Shown: positions 7,481 through 15,660 of the stretch, piece by piece
How positions within the stretch are numbered: position 1 is the first letter of the stretch
How the letters are laid out: each line of letters opens with the position of its first letter
DNA from: Rhodospirillaceae bacterium UBA6219
GTDB taxonomy: Bacteria > Pseudomonadota > Alphaproteobacteria > Rhodospirillales > Magnetospirillaceae
Direction of reading: 5' to 3'
NCBI GenBank assembly: GCA_002435715.1
Contig: DISD01000091.1
Span: forward strand, 7,245 to 71,244
DNA length: 64,000 bases
The notes under the pieces: model-generated
What the model saw: only the letters and a program-made list of their open reading frames with translations
Databases searched by the model: none
What the model was told of the DNA's origin: nothing
Position numbers and translations under genes: made by a program

Positions 7481-7515
7481 AAAAGCCCCGCAGGTCCAGG
7501 ACCAGCGGGGCTTTT
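7481..7515 (+). terminator. Rho-independent terminator after the methyltransferase
   Basis: AAAAGCCCCGC pairs perfectly with GCGGGGCTTTT across a 13-base loop and ends in T residues. The A-run on the left makes it potentially bidirectional for the convergent Rid gene. A second small hairpin (GATCCCGA...TCGGGATC, ~7534-7554) lies between this and the Rid gene. Confidence 0.88.
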
Positions 7516-7659
7516 CACTTTATTGCCCCGTCGATCCCGATGACTCGGGATCGCGGTCGGAGCAAATGCGACGCGCGGCTTATGCCGCGTTAGGCAAGTG
7601 TTTCGGAGAAACACGCCCGCCGCCTGAGGGCGCCTGGGATCGCTCGCGATCCCCGAAAA

Positions 7660-8034
7660 CTAACCCTTCAGCGCGGTGACCTCGATTTCCACCTTCATGC
7701 GCGGGTCGACCAGACCGCAGACGATGGTGGTGTTGGCCGGCTTGGTGGCCTTGAAATACTTGCCCAGAACCGGACCGACGGTCTGGAAGAACGAAGCGTC
7801 GGTCACATAGACGACCACCTTGACCACGTCGGCCATGGTGGCGCCGCCCTGTTCCAGGGCGCCCTTGATGGTCTGCAGGGCCTGGTCGGCCTGTTCGACT
7901 TCGCTGTCGGAAATCTGGCCATCCTTGAAGCCCGAGGTGCCGGACACGAACACCCACGGATCCTGGACGACGGCACGGGAATAGCCGGCCACTTCCTCGA
8001 AGGGCGAGCCGGAAGAGATCAGGCGACGGGACAT
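7660..8034 (-). CDS. Rid (YjgF/YER057c/UK114) family protein
   Basis: A 124-residue member of the Rid superfamily, small trimeric proteins that hydrolyse reactive enamine/imine intermediates. Visible family features are RAVVQDPWVFVSGTSGFKDG near residue 30, the QADQALQTIKGALEQGGATMADVVKVVVYV core and the C-terminal VDPRMKVEIEVTAL. The glycine-lacking PRMKVEIEV rather than RxxxE(I/V)E with the usual arginine context suggests a Rid subfamily other than RidA proper. The ATG follows AAGGAAAG; an upstream start is unsupported. It has no operon partners. Confidence 0.88.
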   Translation of the reverse strand: MSRRLISSGSPFEEVAGYSRAVVQDPWVFVSGTSGFKDGQISDSEVEQADQALQTIKGALEQGGATMADVVKVVVYVTDASFFQTVGPVLGKYFKATKPANTTIVCGLVDPRMKVEIEVTALKG

Positions 8035-8106
8035 GTGCTTTCCTTTGCGCAACGAAGGGCGATTACGGCGCAAGGTTCTATACCATTTTTGTCGCCACGC
8101 AAGGAT

Positions 8107-8451
8107 TCAAGCGCTGAACAATGGCTCCAGGAACGCAACCTTGCCGTCGGCGCTTTCCACGTCCAGCACCCAGGAATCGGAATCGACGGCGCAGGCGCGG
8201 GCCACATAGGCATCGGCCCGCTGGTCGTCGACGGCGTCGCTTCCGGTGGCACACATCCATCCCAAACGCCCCTGGATGTCGCGAACCTGGGTATAGATGC
8301 GGTTACGGTCACGCCCTTCAATCACCCGCACCACGATGGTGCCGCTGTCGTCGTCGCCTTTCTTGGCTACCACCGCCTGCTGGAAATGCAGGCCGCATTG
8401 ACGGATGGCGGCATGGATGAACAGCTTGGCTTTCAGCTTGGGTTCGCTCAT
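8107..8451 (-). CDS. DUF1491 family protein
   Basis: A 114-residue conserved alphaproteobacterial protein of unknown function, beginning MSEPKLKAKLFIHAAIR. It contains AVVAKKGDDDSGTIVVRV, GRLGWM and ADAYVARACAVDSDSWVLDVE, which I recognise as the DUF1491 pattern. The open frame extends far upstream, but that part is antisense-frame noise inside the channel gene; the real start is the ATG whose TCAT overlaps the channel stop (ATGA coupling). It is therefore co-translated with the ion-channel gene. No catalytic motif is apparent. Confidence 0.85.
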   Translation of the reverse strand: MSEPKLKAKLFIHAAIRQCGLHFQQAVVAKKGDDDSGTIVVRVIEGRDRNRIYTQVRDIQGRLGWMCATGSDAVDDQRADAYVARACAVDSDSWVLDVESADGKVAFLEPLFSA

Positions 8452-9590
8452 TGCGGGGCATTGCTCTGGTTGATCGACATCCGCGATTGGGCGGTGCGAC
8501 GAATGGTTTCCAGGATTTCCGGTGAAGAGGCGGTGAATTGCTGGAAGTCGCGGGCATCGAGGACCAGCAATTGACAGCGGCTGAGCGCCCGCACATTGGC
8601 GGTGCGGGGACGGCGTTCCAACAAGGCGATCTCGCCGAAGAAGTCGCCGCCTTTCAACACGAAGGTGCCGGCACCGCCGCTGACCTCGACCTGGCCCGAG
8701 ACGATGAAATACATGCAATCGCCTTCGTCGCCGATTCGGACCACGTGTTCGCCCTTGATCACCCGCACCAATTTCAGCAGCGCCGCCAATTGGGCGATCT
8801 GGCTGGCCTGCAGCGACGAAAAGAACGGCACCTTGGCCACCAGATGCCAGGTGTTGACGAAATTCTGCCGCCGCATTTCCTCGGTGAAGCCGGAAGCCAG
8901 GATCGAGGCCGGCAACGCGAACATGCCCAGACCCAGTACCGCCACCCCGGTGCCCAGGATCTTGCCCAAGGCGCTCATCGGCACCACGTCGCCATAGCCC
9001 AAGGTGGCCAGGGTGACCACGCTCCACCACATGGCCTGGGGGATGCTGCCCATGCCGGGATTGATGTCGCGTTCGACGAAATACAACACGGTCGAGGTCA
9101 ACAGCACCAGCAGCGACATGATGAACATGGCCGAGGCCAAAGGCCGCAACTCGGCCATCAACACCGCGCCCAAGGTTTCCAAAGCCGGCGAATAGCGGGC
9201 CAGCTTCAAAAACCCCAGGATGCCAAAGGCGGTTTCCACGTCGTGGGACCATCCCAACACCGCCCCCGCCATCACCGGGGCGAAGGCCAGCAGGTCGAAC
9301 AGGCCATACGCTCCGAACATGTACCCCGCCACACCGGCCAAAAGGTTATCGGCACCGGCCGCCGCCACCAGACGGACCAGGTAATCCACCCCCAACAGCG
9401 TCAGACACGATTGCCCCAACAGACGGATTGCCGCGTCGGAATCCCCCCAGATTCCCGGAATGGTGTCGATGGCGGTCAACGCGGTGAAACACAAGATGGC
9501 GGCGATCAGCAACAGACGGTACAGGCGCGCCCGTTTCGGCGCCATGGGCTCGCCGCTTAAGGTCCCCCGCAACCACGCTGTCGCCCCCAT
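8448..9590 (-). CDS. Cyclic-nucleotide-gated potassium channel (MlotiK1-like)
   Basis: A 380-residue protein with about six membrane segments followed by a cytoplasmic cyclic-nucleotide-binding domain. The pore loop carries the K+ selectivity filter TLGYGD after WWSVVTLA. The C-terminal ~120 residues form a cNMP fold with the phosphate-binding cassette FGEIALLERRPRTANV, including the Arg expected to bind cAMP phosphate. The architecture matches bacterial MlotiK1-type channels, which open on cAMP binding without a C-linker. The ATG at 9590 has an excellent GGGAGGAAGG ribosome-binding site; a 40-residue upstream extension is unlikely. It overlaps the DUF1491 start by 4 bp. Confidence 0.92.
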   Translation of the reverse strand: MGATAWLRGTLSGEPMAPKRARLYRLLLIAAILCFTALTAIDTIPGIWGDSDAAIRLLGQSCLTLLGVDYLVRLVAAAGADNLLAGVAGYMFGAYGLFDLLAFAPVMAGAVLGWSHDVETAFGILGFLKLARYSPALETLGAVLMAELRPLASAMFIMSLLVLLTSTVLYFVERDINPGMGSIPQAMWWSVVTLATLGYGDVVPMSALGKILGTGVAVLGLGMFALPASILASGFTEEMRRQNFVNTWHLVAKVPFFSSLQASQIAQLAALLKLVRVIKGEHVVRIGDEGDCMYFIVSGQVEVSGGAGTFVLKGGDFFGEIALLERRPRTANVRALSRCQLLVLDARDFQQFTASSPEILETIRRTAQSRMSINQSNAPQ

Positions 9591-9777
9591 GCCTTCCTCC
9601 CCGTTCCGGTTTCTTGGGTTTACACCGCTTGCCGGCGTCTGACCAGAGAGCGTGACGCACGCCAGCAACCCAACCCGGCATAGGCAATGCGACAGTTGCT
9701 TTTGCCGCATCGCGTCATGCTAAGATAGCCCCATAAAAGAAACGGAAAACGGCCCCAGCCGCCTAAGGGGGAAACAC

Positions 9778-10203
9778 ATGGACCAAGCCCCACATATCGT
9801 CACCTGGACGACCAAGATGAGCGTTGGCAACGACCACCTGGACGGCCATCACCGCCGTTTGATCGAGTTGTTGAACCAATTGGGCGGCGCCGTCAGCTTG
9901 GGCGATTCCCGTCAGGTCACCGGCATGGTGCTGGGCGAATTGATCCGCTATGTGTTCTACCACTTCGGTGAAGAAGAACGCCTGATGGAGGAAGCCGGTT
10001 ACGCCGACCTGGACGCCCATCGCCAGTCGCACCGCATCATGGCCGAGCATGTGCGCGGCCTGGAACAGGCCTATGACCGCGACCCCAGCGCCGTGGTGGC
10101 CGCCGAACTGCACGCTTTCTTGTCCGATTGGTTGGTCCATCACATCAGTGCCGAGGACAGCCGTTACGCACCCGCCCTCTGCCAAATGGCGCAAGCGGTC
10201 TAG
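9778..10203 (+). CDS. Bacteriohemerythrin
   Basis: A 141-residue four-helix O2-binding di-iron protein. The ligand pattern is intact: His in NDHLDGHHRRLIELLN, HFGEEERLMEEAGY, the HRQSH pair and the final WLVHHISAEDSRY. Such proteins bind or sense O2, or deliver it to oxidases, and are especially numerous in magnetospirilla. The upstream GGGGGAAAC sits before the ATG. A second hemerythrin and cheZ lie ~1.4 and ~1.9 kb downstream on the same strand, hinting at aerotaxis-linked function (inference). Confidence 0.93.
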   Translation: MDQAPHIVTWTTKMSVGNDHLDGHHRRLIELLNQLGGAVSLGDSRQVTGMVLGELIRYVFYHFGEEERLMEEAGYADLDAHRQSHRIMAEHVRGLEQAYDRDPSAVVAAELHAFLSDWLVHHISAEDSRYAPALCQMAQAV

Positions 10204-10335
10204 TTCCTTCGGATTCCCTACTCCTTTTTCGCATCGCAACACCCCTCTTATGCCGCGTTGCCGCAGGCCGGGACTCGCGACAGGATAATCGCACGATCAC
10301 AGCCAACAGGCACCGTCATCGGGGGGGGGTTGACC

Positions 10336-10548
10336 ATGGAGCATACCTGCCGGTTTTGCGGGACAGCTTATCCCGACCATTCCGCCAAGTGCCGCGTTCC
10401 CGGGGATTTGGATCGCTTCGAACGGATTCATGCTTTGTTGGGCAACCGCCCCGACAAGTATTTCCTGCGTTCGAACCTGAAGCGCTATCTTGAAAACTTC
10501 GGCCGTTGGCCCAGCGCTCAGGAAAATTCCGCCACCATCGGGGCGTGA
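10336..10548 (+). CDS. Small CxxC protein of unknown function
   Basis: About 70 residues from the ATG at 10336, beginning MEHTCRFCGTAYPDHSAKC. The C-x2-C...H...C pattern could form a small zinc site. The remainder is basic and hydrophilic (DKYFLRSNLKRYLENFGRW). A nine-G run and GGGTTGACC precede the start. The last ~30 bp overlap the 3' end of the convergent nuclease gene. I do not recognise the family; confidence in translation is moderate. Confidence 0.5.
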   Translation: MEHTCRFCGTAYPDHSAKCRVPGDLDRFERIHALLGNRPDKYFLRSNLKRYLENFGRWPSAQENSATIGA

Positions 10549-11501
10549 TAGGAATCGGGGGCCTCCCAGATGCGGGCCGGGCTGACCAATTCGTCCCCCA
10601 AGGCTTCGTTGTGGACTTCGCAGCTGACCAGGTCGCCCAACAGCGAGCGTGACAGCAGCAAATGGTCCAGCATCACCTTGCGACCGTGATGGATGACGGA
10701 AAAACGCTGAGAATCCGCCACCGATCGCTCGGCCGGCACCAGCATGCGAGGCGCCAGATGGCCGTTGCCGGTGTCTTCTTCGTCCCCCATCAAGGTGCGT
10801 AGCGGCGCCTCGCGGTCGTCGCAATTGAAGTCGCCGCAGACCACCAGTCGAACCCCGGCATCGACGTCGAACATCTTCTCCACCAGCAGCCGGGCCTCCA
10901 GGGCTTGACCGGCCCGCTTGACGGCAGCCAGGTAAAAACCTTCGGCCCAGCCGCCGACACTGAGCCAGCGGCCATGCTCGGTCTTTTGCCCCGACAGCCA
11001 AGCGGCGCGCGGTGCCCGCAGATGAACGTTGACCACCTGGACATGACGCCCCTGCCCCAAATCCACACAGGCATGCAGGATCGGGCGATCCCACTCCACC
11101 GCCTGAGCCTGTTCCGTCGGCGGCATCGTGGTCACCGGGCGGATCAGCGGCGGCGGCACCAGATCGTGCCAAAGCTGTCCGTGGGACAAAATGGGAAAGC
11201 GGGACAAGATGACCAGATTATGGTGGTCCGATGAGCGGCGCCCGCCCCGGTTCAGACTGATCAGCCGGTGGTAGCGGGCATAATCGGTGCCTTCCAGCAG
11301 GCGGTCCAAGCCGACCGGCTGGCGCGGTCCGTGTTTGCCGTCGATGGTGTGGGCGTTGACTTCCTGCAGACACAGGATGTCGGCACGCAGGCGACGTAAT
11401 TGCGGGCGCAGAACCGCCAAGCGATCGTCGAAACCACCGTCGCCTCCGTCGCGGTCATCCAGGTTCTCCAGATTGAAAGTCCCCAGTCGCCAGCGTTTCA
11501 A
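10518..11501 (-). CDS. Endonuclease/exonuclease/phosphatase (EEP) family protein
   Basis: A 327-residue EEP-fold hydrolase. The order of motifs is RLGTFNLENL (metal-binding Asn), ADILCLQEVN (catalytic Glu), a central VHLRAPR, VVCGDFNCDDREAPL (Asp/Asn active site) and the terminal SYHAPMVAEF (SDHxP-like, with His). The TTG start is supported by GGGAGGGTGG. Members cleave nucleic acids or phospholipids/phosphodiesters; nothing here fixes the substrate. No signal peptide is visible. The gene stands alone between the two hemerythrin genes. Confidence 0.88.
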   Translation of the reverse strand: MKRWRLGTFNLENLDDRDGGDGGFDDRLAVLRPQLRRLRADILCLQEVNAHTIDGKHGPRQPVGLDRLLEGTDYARYHRLISLNRGGRRSSDHHNLVILSRFPILSHGQLWHDLVPPPLIRPVTTMPPTEQAQAVEWDRPILHACVDLGQGRHVQVVNVHLRAPRAAWLSGQKTEHGRWLSVGGWAEGFYLAAVKRAGQALEARLLVEKMFDVDAGVRLVVCGDFNCDDREAPLRTLMGDEEDTGNGHLAPRMLVPAERSVADSQRFSVIHHGRKVMLDHLLLSRSLLGDLVSCEVHNEALGDELVSPARIWEAPDSYHAPMVAEFS

Positions 11502-11617
11502 ACCACCCTCCCACCTGTGCGCATTCTTGTGTCATTCTAACACACCCGTCACCGGCCCCCGCTTGTAACAAATACCCGGCCGGTGGTATTGATCAAACGT
11601 GACGGAGGGGGGCGAGC

Positions 11618-12064
11618 ATGGTGATCCTGGCTTGGGACGAAGCGTACAGCGTCGGCAGCGCCATGATCGATTCGGATCATCGCATCCTGATCAACCTGGT
11701 CAACCAGCTTCACGACGCCATGGAAACCGGCCAAAGCCGCGACGTCCTGGGCAGCGTGCTGAACGTTCTGACCGAATATGTGGAACACCATTTCCACCGT
11801 GAAGAACTGCTGATGGAACGCATCGGCTATCCGGAACGGATCAACCATGTCCAGAACCACCGCGAGCTTGAAGCCAAGGTCCGGGCGATACGCGATTGCT
11901 GGCTCGCCGGCGACCGTCAAGTTCTTGATGACGAAGTACTTGGTTTTCTGAAAAGATGGCTCTCGGACCATATACTAAGGGCAGACCGGGCCTACCGCCC
12001 TTGGATCGAAGCCGCCGACATCCGTGGGGGTTCGGGTGACAGCGGTCAGGCCTTGACACTTTAA
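11618..12064 (+). CDS. Bacteriohemerythrin (second copy)
   Basis: A 148-residue hemerythrin with DSDHRILINLVNQLH, EYVEHHFHREELLMERIGYP, NHVQNHRELE and a final WLSDHILRADRAYRPW, giving the full set of His and acidic iron ligands. It is clearly distinct from the first copy rather than a recent duplicate. GGAGGGGGG precedes the ATG. The cheZ gene starts 28 bp downstream on the same strand, so the two are probably co-transcribed, linking an O2-binding protein with chemotaxis signal termination. Confidence 0.93.
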   Translation: MVILAWDEAYSVGSAMIDSDHRILINLVNQLHDAMETGQSRDVLGSVLNVLTEYVEHHFHREELLMERIGYPERINHVQNHRELEAKVRAIRDCWLAGDRQVLDDEVLGFLKRWLSDHILRADRAYRPWIEAADIRGGSGDSGQALTL

Positions 12065-12092
12065 GGATCATGGGGGGGAGGGCGCGACCCGA

Positions 12093-12860
12093 ATGATGAC
12101 TGAACGCAAACTATTTACCGCTGAAATCCAGCGCCTGAAGGCACAGGCCGCCAAGGGTGGGCAGGCCGCCGTCGCCGCCGCCGCCATCGGCAGTGTTTCC
12201 AACGATGAAGTGTTGCGGGTCTTAAACGAGATCCGCGGCGACATCCGCAACCTGGAACACGCCATGCGCGGCGAAGAGGCGCCGCCGCCCGCCGCCCAAG
12301 CCGCCGGCCTGGACGAGATGGTCAGCCAGAAACAGGCCGAAGTCTCGATGCTGAAGACCGAGCTGCGGGCCCTGGCCGTTTGCATCGAGCAGACCAAGCA
12401 GGAAATCGCCGCCCTTCGCCCCAAGGATTCCGACGAAGACCGCATCCTGGCGGTGACCTTCGAGCTGGACGCCATCGTCGAGGCCACCGAAGGCGCCACC
12501 CAATCCATTCTGGAAGCGGCGGAAAAGATCGAAAGCCTGACCAGCGAGATCGCCTCGCATGGCGACGACGCCTATGTCAAACGCCTGGCCGAGGACATCA
12601 ACGAATCGGTCATCACCATGTTCGAGGCGTGCAACTTCCAGGACATTACCGGCCAGCGCATCACCAAGGTGGTGAAAACACTGAAATACATCGAGTCCCG
12701 TGTCAACGCCATGATCGACATTTGGGGTCCGGACAACATTGCCGAGATCGTTCCCAAGCAAGTGGAAGACCATCGCGATGACGACACCAAGCTGCTGAAT
12801 GGCCCCGCTTTGGAAAACCAGGGCATCAGCCAGGACGAAATCGACAAGCTGTTCGGTTAG
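12093..12860 (+). CDS. cheZ: CheY-P phosphatase CheZ
   Basis: A 255-residue protein. The phosphatase signature is NFQDITGQRITKVVK at residues 181-195. Asp184 and Gln188 correspond to the catalytic Asp and Gln (D143/Q147) of E. coli CheZ, which act on CheY-phosphate. The preceding region is a long helical hairpin for dimerisation. The protein ends in ISQDEIDKLFG, a CheY-binding tail like that of E. coli CheZ and the N-terminus of FliM. No cheA/cheY/cheW lies nearby; the immediate upstream neighbour is a hemerythrin. Confidence 0.9.
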   Translation: MMTERKLFTAEIQRLKAQAAKGGQAAVAAAAIGSVSNDEVLRVLNEIRGDIRNLEHAMRGEEAPPPAAQAAGLDEMVSQKQAEVSMLKTELRALAVCIEQTKQEIAALRPKDSDEDRILAVTFELDAIVEATEGATQSILEAAEKIESLTSEIASHGDDAYVKRLAEDINESVITMFEACNFQDITGQRITKVVKTLKYIESRVNAMIDIWGPDNIAEIVPKQVEDHRDDDTKLLNGPALENQGISQDEIDKLFG

Positions 12861-12883
12861 GACTGACCTTCAGCCCCTCGATC

Positions 12884-12915
12884 AGGCCGGCCCCCGCAAG
12901 GGAAGCCGGCCTTTT
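12884..12915 (+). terminator. Rho-independent terminator after cheZ
   Basis: AGGCCGGC at 12884-12891 pairs with GCCGGCCT at 12905-12912, followed by TTTT. It ends the hemerythrin-cheZ transcript. Confidence 0.85.
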
Positions 12916-13086
12916 ACTTTGCCGGGTCGATACAAAATCAGAATCACTTTGCCAATGAATGCCCATGTCGGGTGATAACCCGATGACGTCACAAATAATG
13001 ATCACCGGAAATTGCTTAAAATTTTCTGCGATTACTGTGTGAACGTTCGCCTTGACGCGCCCGCCCCAAGTCGCCACCATGCGGCC

Positions 13087-13472
<386 letters not shown>

Positions 13473-13829
13473 ATTTTCAGCCCGTTGCGCGCCCATGCCA
13501 CCCCATGCGCCCCCTTGCGCTTGCCGCAGCGGGACTCGCCGCGCATTCAAGAACAATCTGCAAACAAATTTACCGTTCATTTACCTTTTGACGCCGATTC
13601 ACGCATAGGAATCAAGGCGTTATATGCCGTTCTTCGAGTACTTTCCGAAAACCGTAATTGATTTGCCGACAACCATCCCGGACCATGTCTTTACTAGTGA
13701 ATACCATTGACGCCCATGGCTACCCATGATATCCCATAAACACCCATCGCGAGACGATCTTCGGGCGAATTGCGTCAGCGGCGGGGGGACCAGGGGATTG
13801 GGCACATTTCGGCAAGGGCGACACGGGGG
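13473..13829 (+). promoter_or_regulatory. mraZ upstream region with phased MraZ-type operator repeats
   Basis: This 357-bp gap between rnpB and mraZ holds no credible gene. CCCA occurs at 13713, 13723, 13733 and 13743 in exact 10-bp phase, with a fifth, one-mismatch copy (ACCA) at 13703. Read on the other strand these are TGGG repeats with 6-bp gaps, i.e. the TGGGN-N5 direct-repeat operator known to bind MraZ in E. coli. The start of the dcw operon is therefore probably autoregulated by MraZ. The 13550-13690 part is relatively AT-rich and likely holds the promoter, but I do not assign -35/-10 boxes. Confidence 0.7.
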
Positions 13830-14294
13830 ATGGGACTCTTCCTCTCCACTTTCGTGAACAAGGTTGATCGCAAGGGACGCGTGTCGGTCCCGGCGACCTT
13901 CCGCGCGACCTTGTCCGCCCAGACCTTCCAAGGAATCATCGCCTATCGGTCGTTCACCGCCGCCTGCGTCGAAGGTTGCGGCATGGACTTCATGGAACGC
14001 CTGTCCGACAGCGCCCAATCCTTCGACGCCTTCTCTGCCGAACAAGAAGACATCTCGGCCCTGATCTTCGCCGATGCCCGCCAATTGTCCTGGGACCCCG
14101 AGGGTCGAATCCTGCTGCCCGAGGATTTGATCGACCATGCCGGTCTGTCCGAAACCGCCGCCTTCGTCGGCAAGGGCCAGACCTTCCAGATCTGGCAACC
14201 CGAAGCCTACAAGGCGATGGAAGCCGAAATCCGTTCCCGTGCCCTGAAGAACCGCCCCACCCTGCCGCTGAAGCCCAAGACCGGAGGCGCATGA
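13830..14294 (+). CDS. mraZ: Division/cell-wall cluster transcriptional repressor MraZ
   Basis: A 154-residue protein with two AbrB-like MraZ halves. The first has the conserved VDRKGRVSVPATFR at its start; the second has LSWDPEGRILLPEDLIDHAGL (DxxGRhxhP motif in both). MraZ forms a ring and binds direct repeats upstream of its own gene; such repeats are present ~85-130 bp upstream here. The ATG giving MGLFLSTF is preferred over an upstream in-frame start because it matches the family N-terminus. The stop overlaps the rsmH start (ATGA). Confidence 0.93.
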   Translation: MGLFLSTFVNKVDRKGRVSVPATFRATLSAQTFQGIIAYRSFTAACVEGCGMDFMERLSDSAQSFDAFSAEQEDISALIFADARQLSWDPEGRILLPEDLIDHAGLSETAAFVGKGQTFQIWQPEAYKAMEAEIRSRALKNRPTLPLKPKTGGA

Positions 14295-15280
14295 TGGTTG
14301 ACGCCCCCCGTATCAAGGACTCAGAATCCCCCCCTCATATTTCGGTGTTGCTGACCGAAGTGGTCACCGCCTTGGCCCCGGTTGCCGACGACGTCATGGT
14401 GGACGGCACGTTCGGCGCCGGCGGCTATAGCCGCGCCATCCTGGCCGCCGCGCCGTGCCGGGTGTTCGGCATCGACCGCGACCCATCGGCGGTGGTCACC
14501 GGAAATGCTTTGGCCGACGAAATCCCCGGCCGCTTCACCATGCTGGAAGGCCGTTACGGCGACATGGACCGTCTGCTGACCGGGGCCGGCATGGCCCAGG
14601 TGAACGGCGTCGCCTTGGATATCGGCGTGTCCTCCATGCAGATCGACCAGCCCGAACGCGGCTTTTCCTTCGCCAAGGACGGCCCCTTGGACATGCGCAT
14701 GGAACAAAACGGCCCGTCCGCCGCCGACGTGGTCAACAGCGCCAGCGAAGCCGAATTGGCCGACATCATCTATCACCTGGGCGAGGAACGCTTCGCCCGG
14801 CGCGTCGCCCGCGCCATCGTCGAAGCCCGTATCGACACCCCCTTCACCCGCACCCTTCAATTGGCCAATGTCATCCGTGGCGCGGTGCGCAAATCCGGCG
14901 ACGGCATCGACCCGGCCACCCGCACCTTCCAGGCGCTGCGCATTCATGTGAATGACGAGCTGGGAGAGCTAGAACGCGGCCTGGAAGCCGCCGAGCGGCT
15001 GTTGGCGCCGGGCGGCCGGCTGGCGGTGGTGACCTTCCATTCCTTGGAAGACCGGGTGGTGAAGAATTTCCTGAAAAAGCGTTCCGGCGACATGCCGGCG
15101 CCGTCGCGTCACCTGCCCACCGCCCATGTGGGACCGGCGTCCACCTTCAAACTGATCAGCCGCAAGGCCATTGCGCCGACCGACGCCGAAACCCGCGCCA
15201 ATCCCCGGGCGCGTTCCGCCAAGCTGCGTGCCGCCCTGCGCACCCAGGCTCCGGCCTGGACCCAAGGGGGGGCTTCGTGA
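14291..15280 (+). CDS. rsmH: 16S rRNA m4C1402 methyltransferase RsmH
   Basis: A 329-residue methyltransferase that N4-methylates C1402 in the ribosomal P site. It starts HISVLLTEVVTAL, with the SAM motif DGTFGAGGYSRAIL, then GVALDIGVSSMQID, ERGFSFAKDGPLDMRM and the C-terminal VVTFHSLEDRVVKNF, all hallmark RsmH/MraW elements. ATGATG at the start allows two initiation codons; the first overlaps the mraZ stop. The open frame extends upstream inside mraZ but that is noise. Coupled to ftsL at its end. Confidence 0.95.
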   Translation: MMVDAPRIKDSESPPHISVLLTEVVTALAPVADDVMVDGTFGAGGYSRAILAAAPCRVFGIDRDPSAVVTGNALADEIPGRFTMLEGRYGDMDRLLTGAGMAQVNGVALDIGVSSMQIDQPERGFSFAKDGPLDMRMEQNGPSAADVVNSASEAELADIIYHLGEERFARRVARAIVEARIDTPFTRTLQLANVIRGAVRKSGDGIDPATRTFQALRIHVNDELGELERGLEAAERLLAPGGRLAVVTFHSLEDRVVKNFLKKRSGDMPAPSRHLPTAHVGPASTFKLISRKAIAPTDAETRANPRARSAKLRAALRTQAPAWTQGGAS

Positions 15281-15660
15281 TGCGTGGGATCGTCAGCACC
15301 ATCCTGTCGGCCATGGCTGCCAGCGTCGTCGGCGTCGGCCTTTACTTCGTCAAGCACGAGGTCAAGGAACAAGAAGCCCATCTGGCCGACCTGAACCGTC
15401 AGATCCAGACCAACCAGGAAGCCATCCACGTGCTGAAGGCCGAATGGAGCTTCCTGAACGACCCGGCGCGCTTGAAGCAATTGTCGGAAAAGTACCTGGA
15501 CATGAAGGTGATGGGGCCGACCCAGGTCACCACCTTGCAGGCCCTGGGCCCGGTTCCCGGCAACACCGCCGTCGCCGCCGCCCCCAAACCGCCCGCCGCG
15601 CGACCCACCACGCCGTCGGTGGCCGAATCCCGCCCGCCATCATCGGGGGGGATGCGATGA
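15277..15660 (+). CDS. ftsL: Cell division protein FtsL
   Basis: A 127-residue bitopic protein. Residues ~5-24 form the membrane segment (VSTILSAMAASVVGVGLYFV), followed by a periplasmic coiled coil (KEQEAHLADLNRQIQTNQEA) and the DPARLKQLSEKYLDM segment typical of alphaproteobacterial FtsL, then a Pro/Ala-rich tail. FtsL joins FtsB and FtsQ and activates FtsWI. Start is GTG at 15277 overlapping the rsmH stop, or the ATG immediately after; a G-run lies upstream. Identification rests on position plus topology, as the family is poorly conserved. Confidence 0.88.
   Translation: MMRGIVSTILSAMAASVVGVGLYFVKHEVKEQEAHLADLNRQIQTNQEAIHVLKAEWSFLNDPARLKQLSEKYLDMKVMGPTQVTTLQALGPVPGNTAVAAAPKPPAARPTTPSVAESRPPSSGGMR

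Noticed and set aside
7516..7659. Possible small RNA or gene between the methyltransferase terminator and the Rid gene
   Set aside because: Only a short palindrome (GATCCCGA/TCGGGATC) and repeated GCGAT motifs are seen; no ORF or known RNA pattern.
8452..9252. N-terminal extension of the DUF1491 reading frame by ~270 residues
   Set aside because: It is antisense-frame read-through within the channel gene; the DUF1491 family length (~110) and ATGA overlap fix the start.
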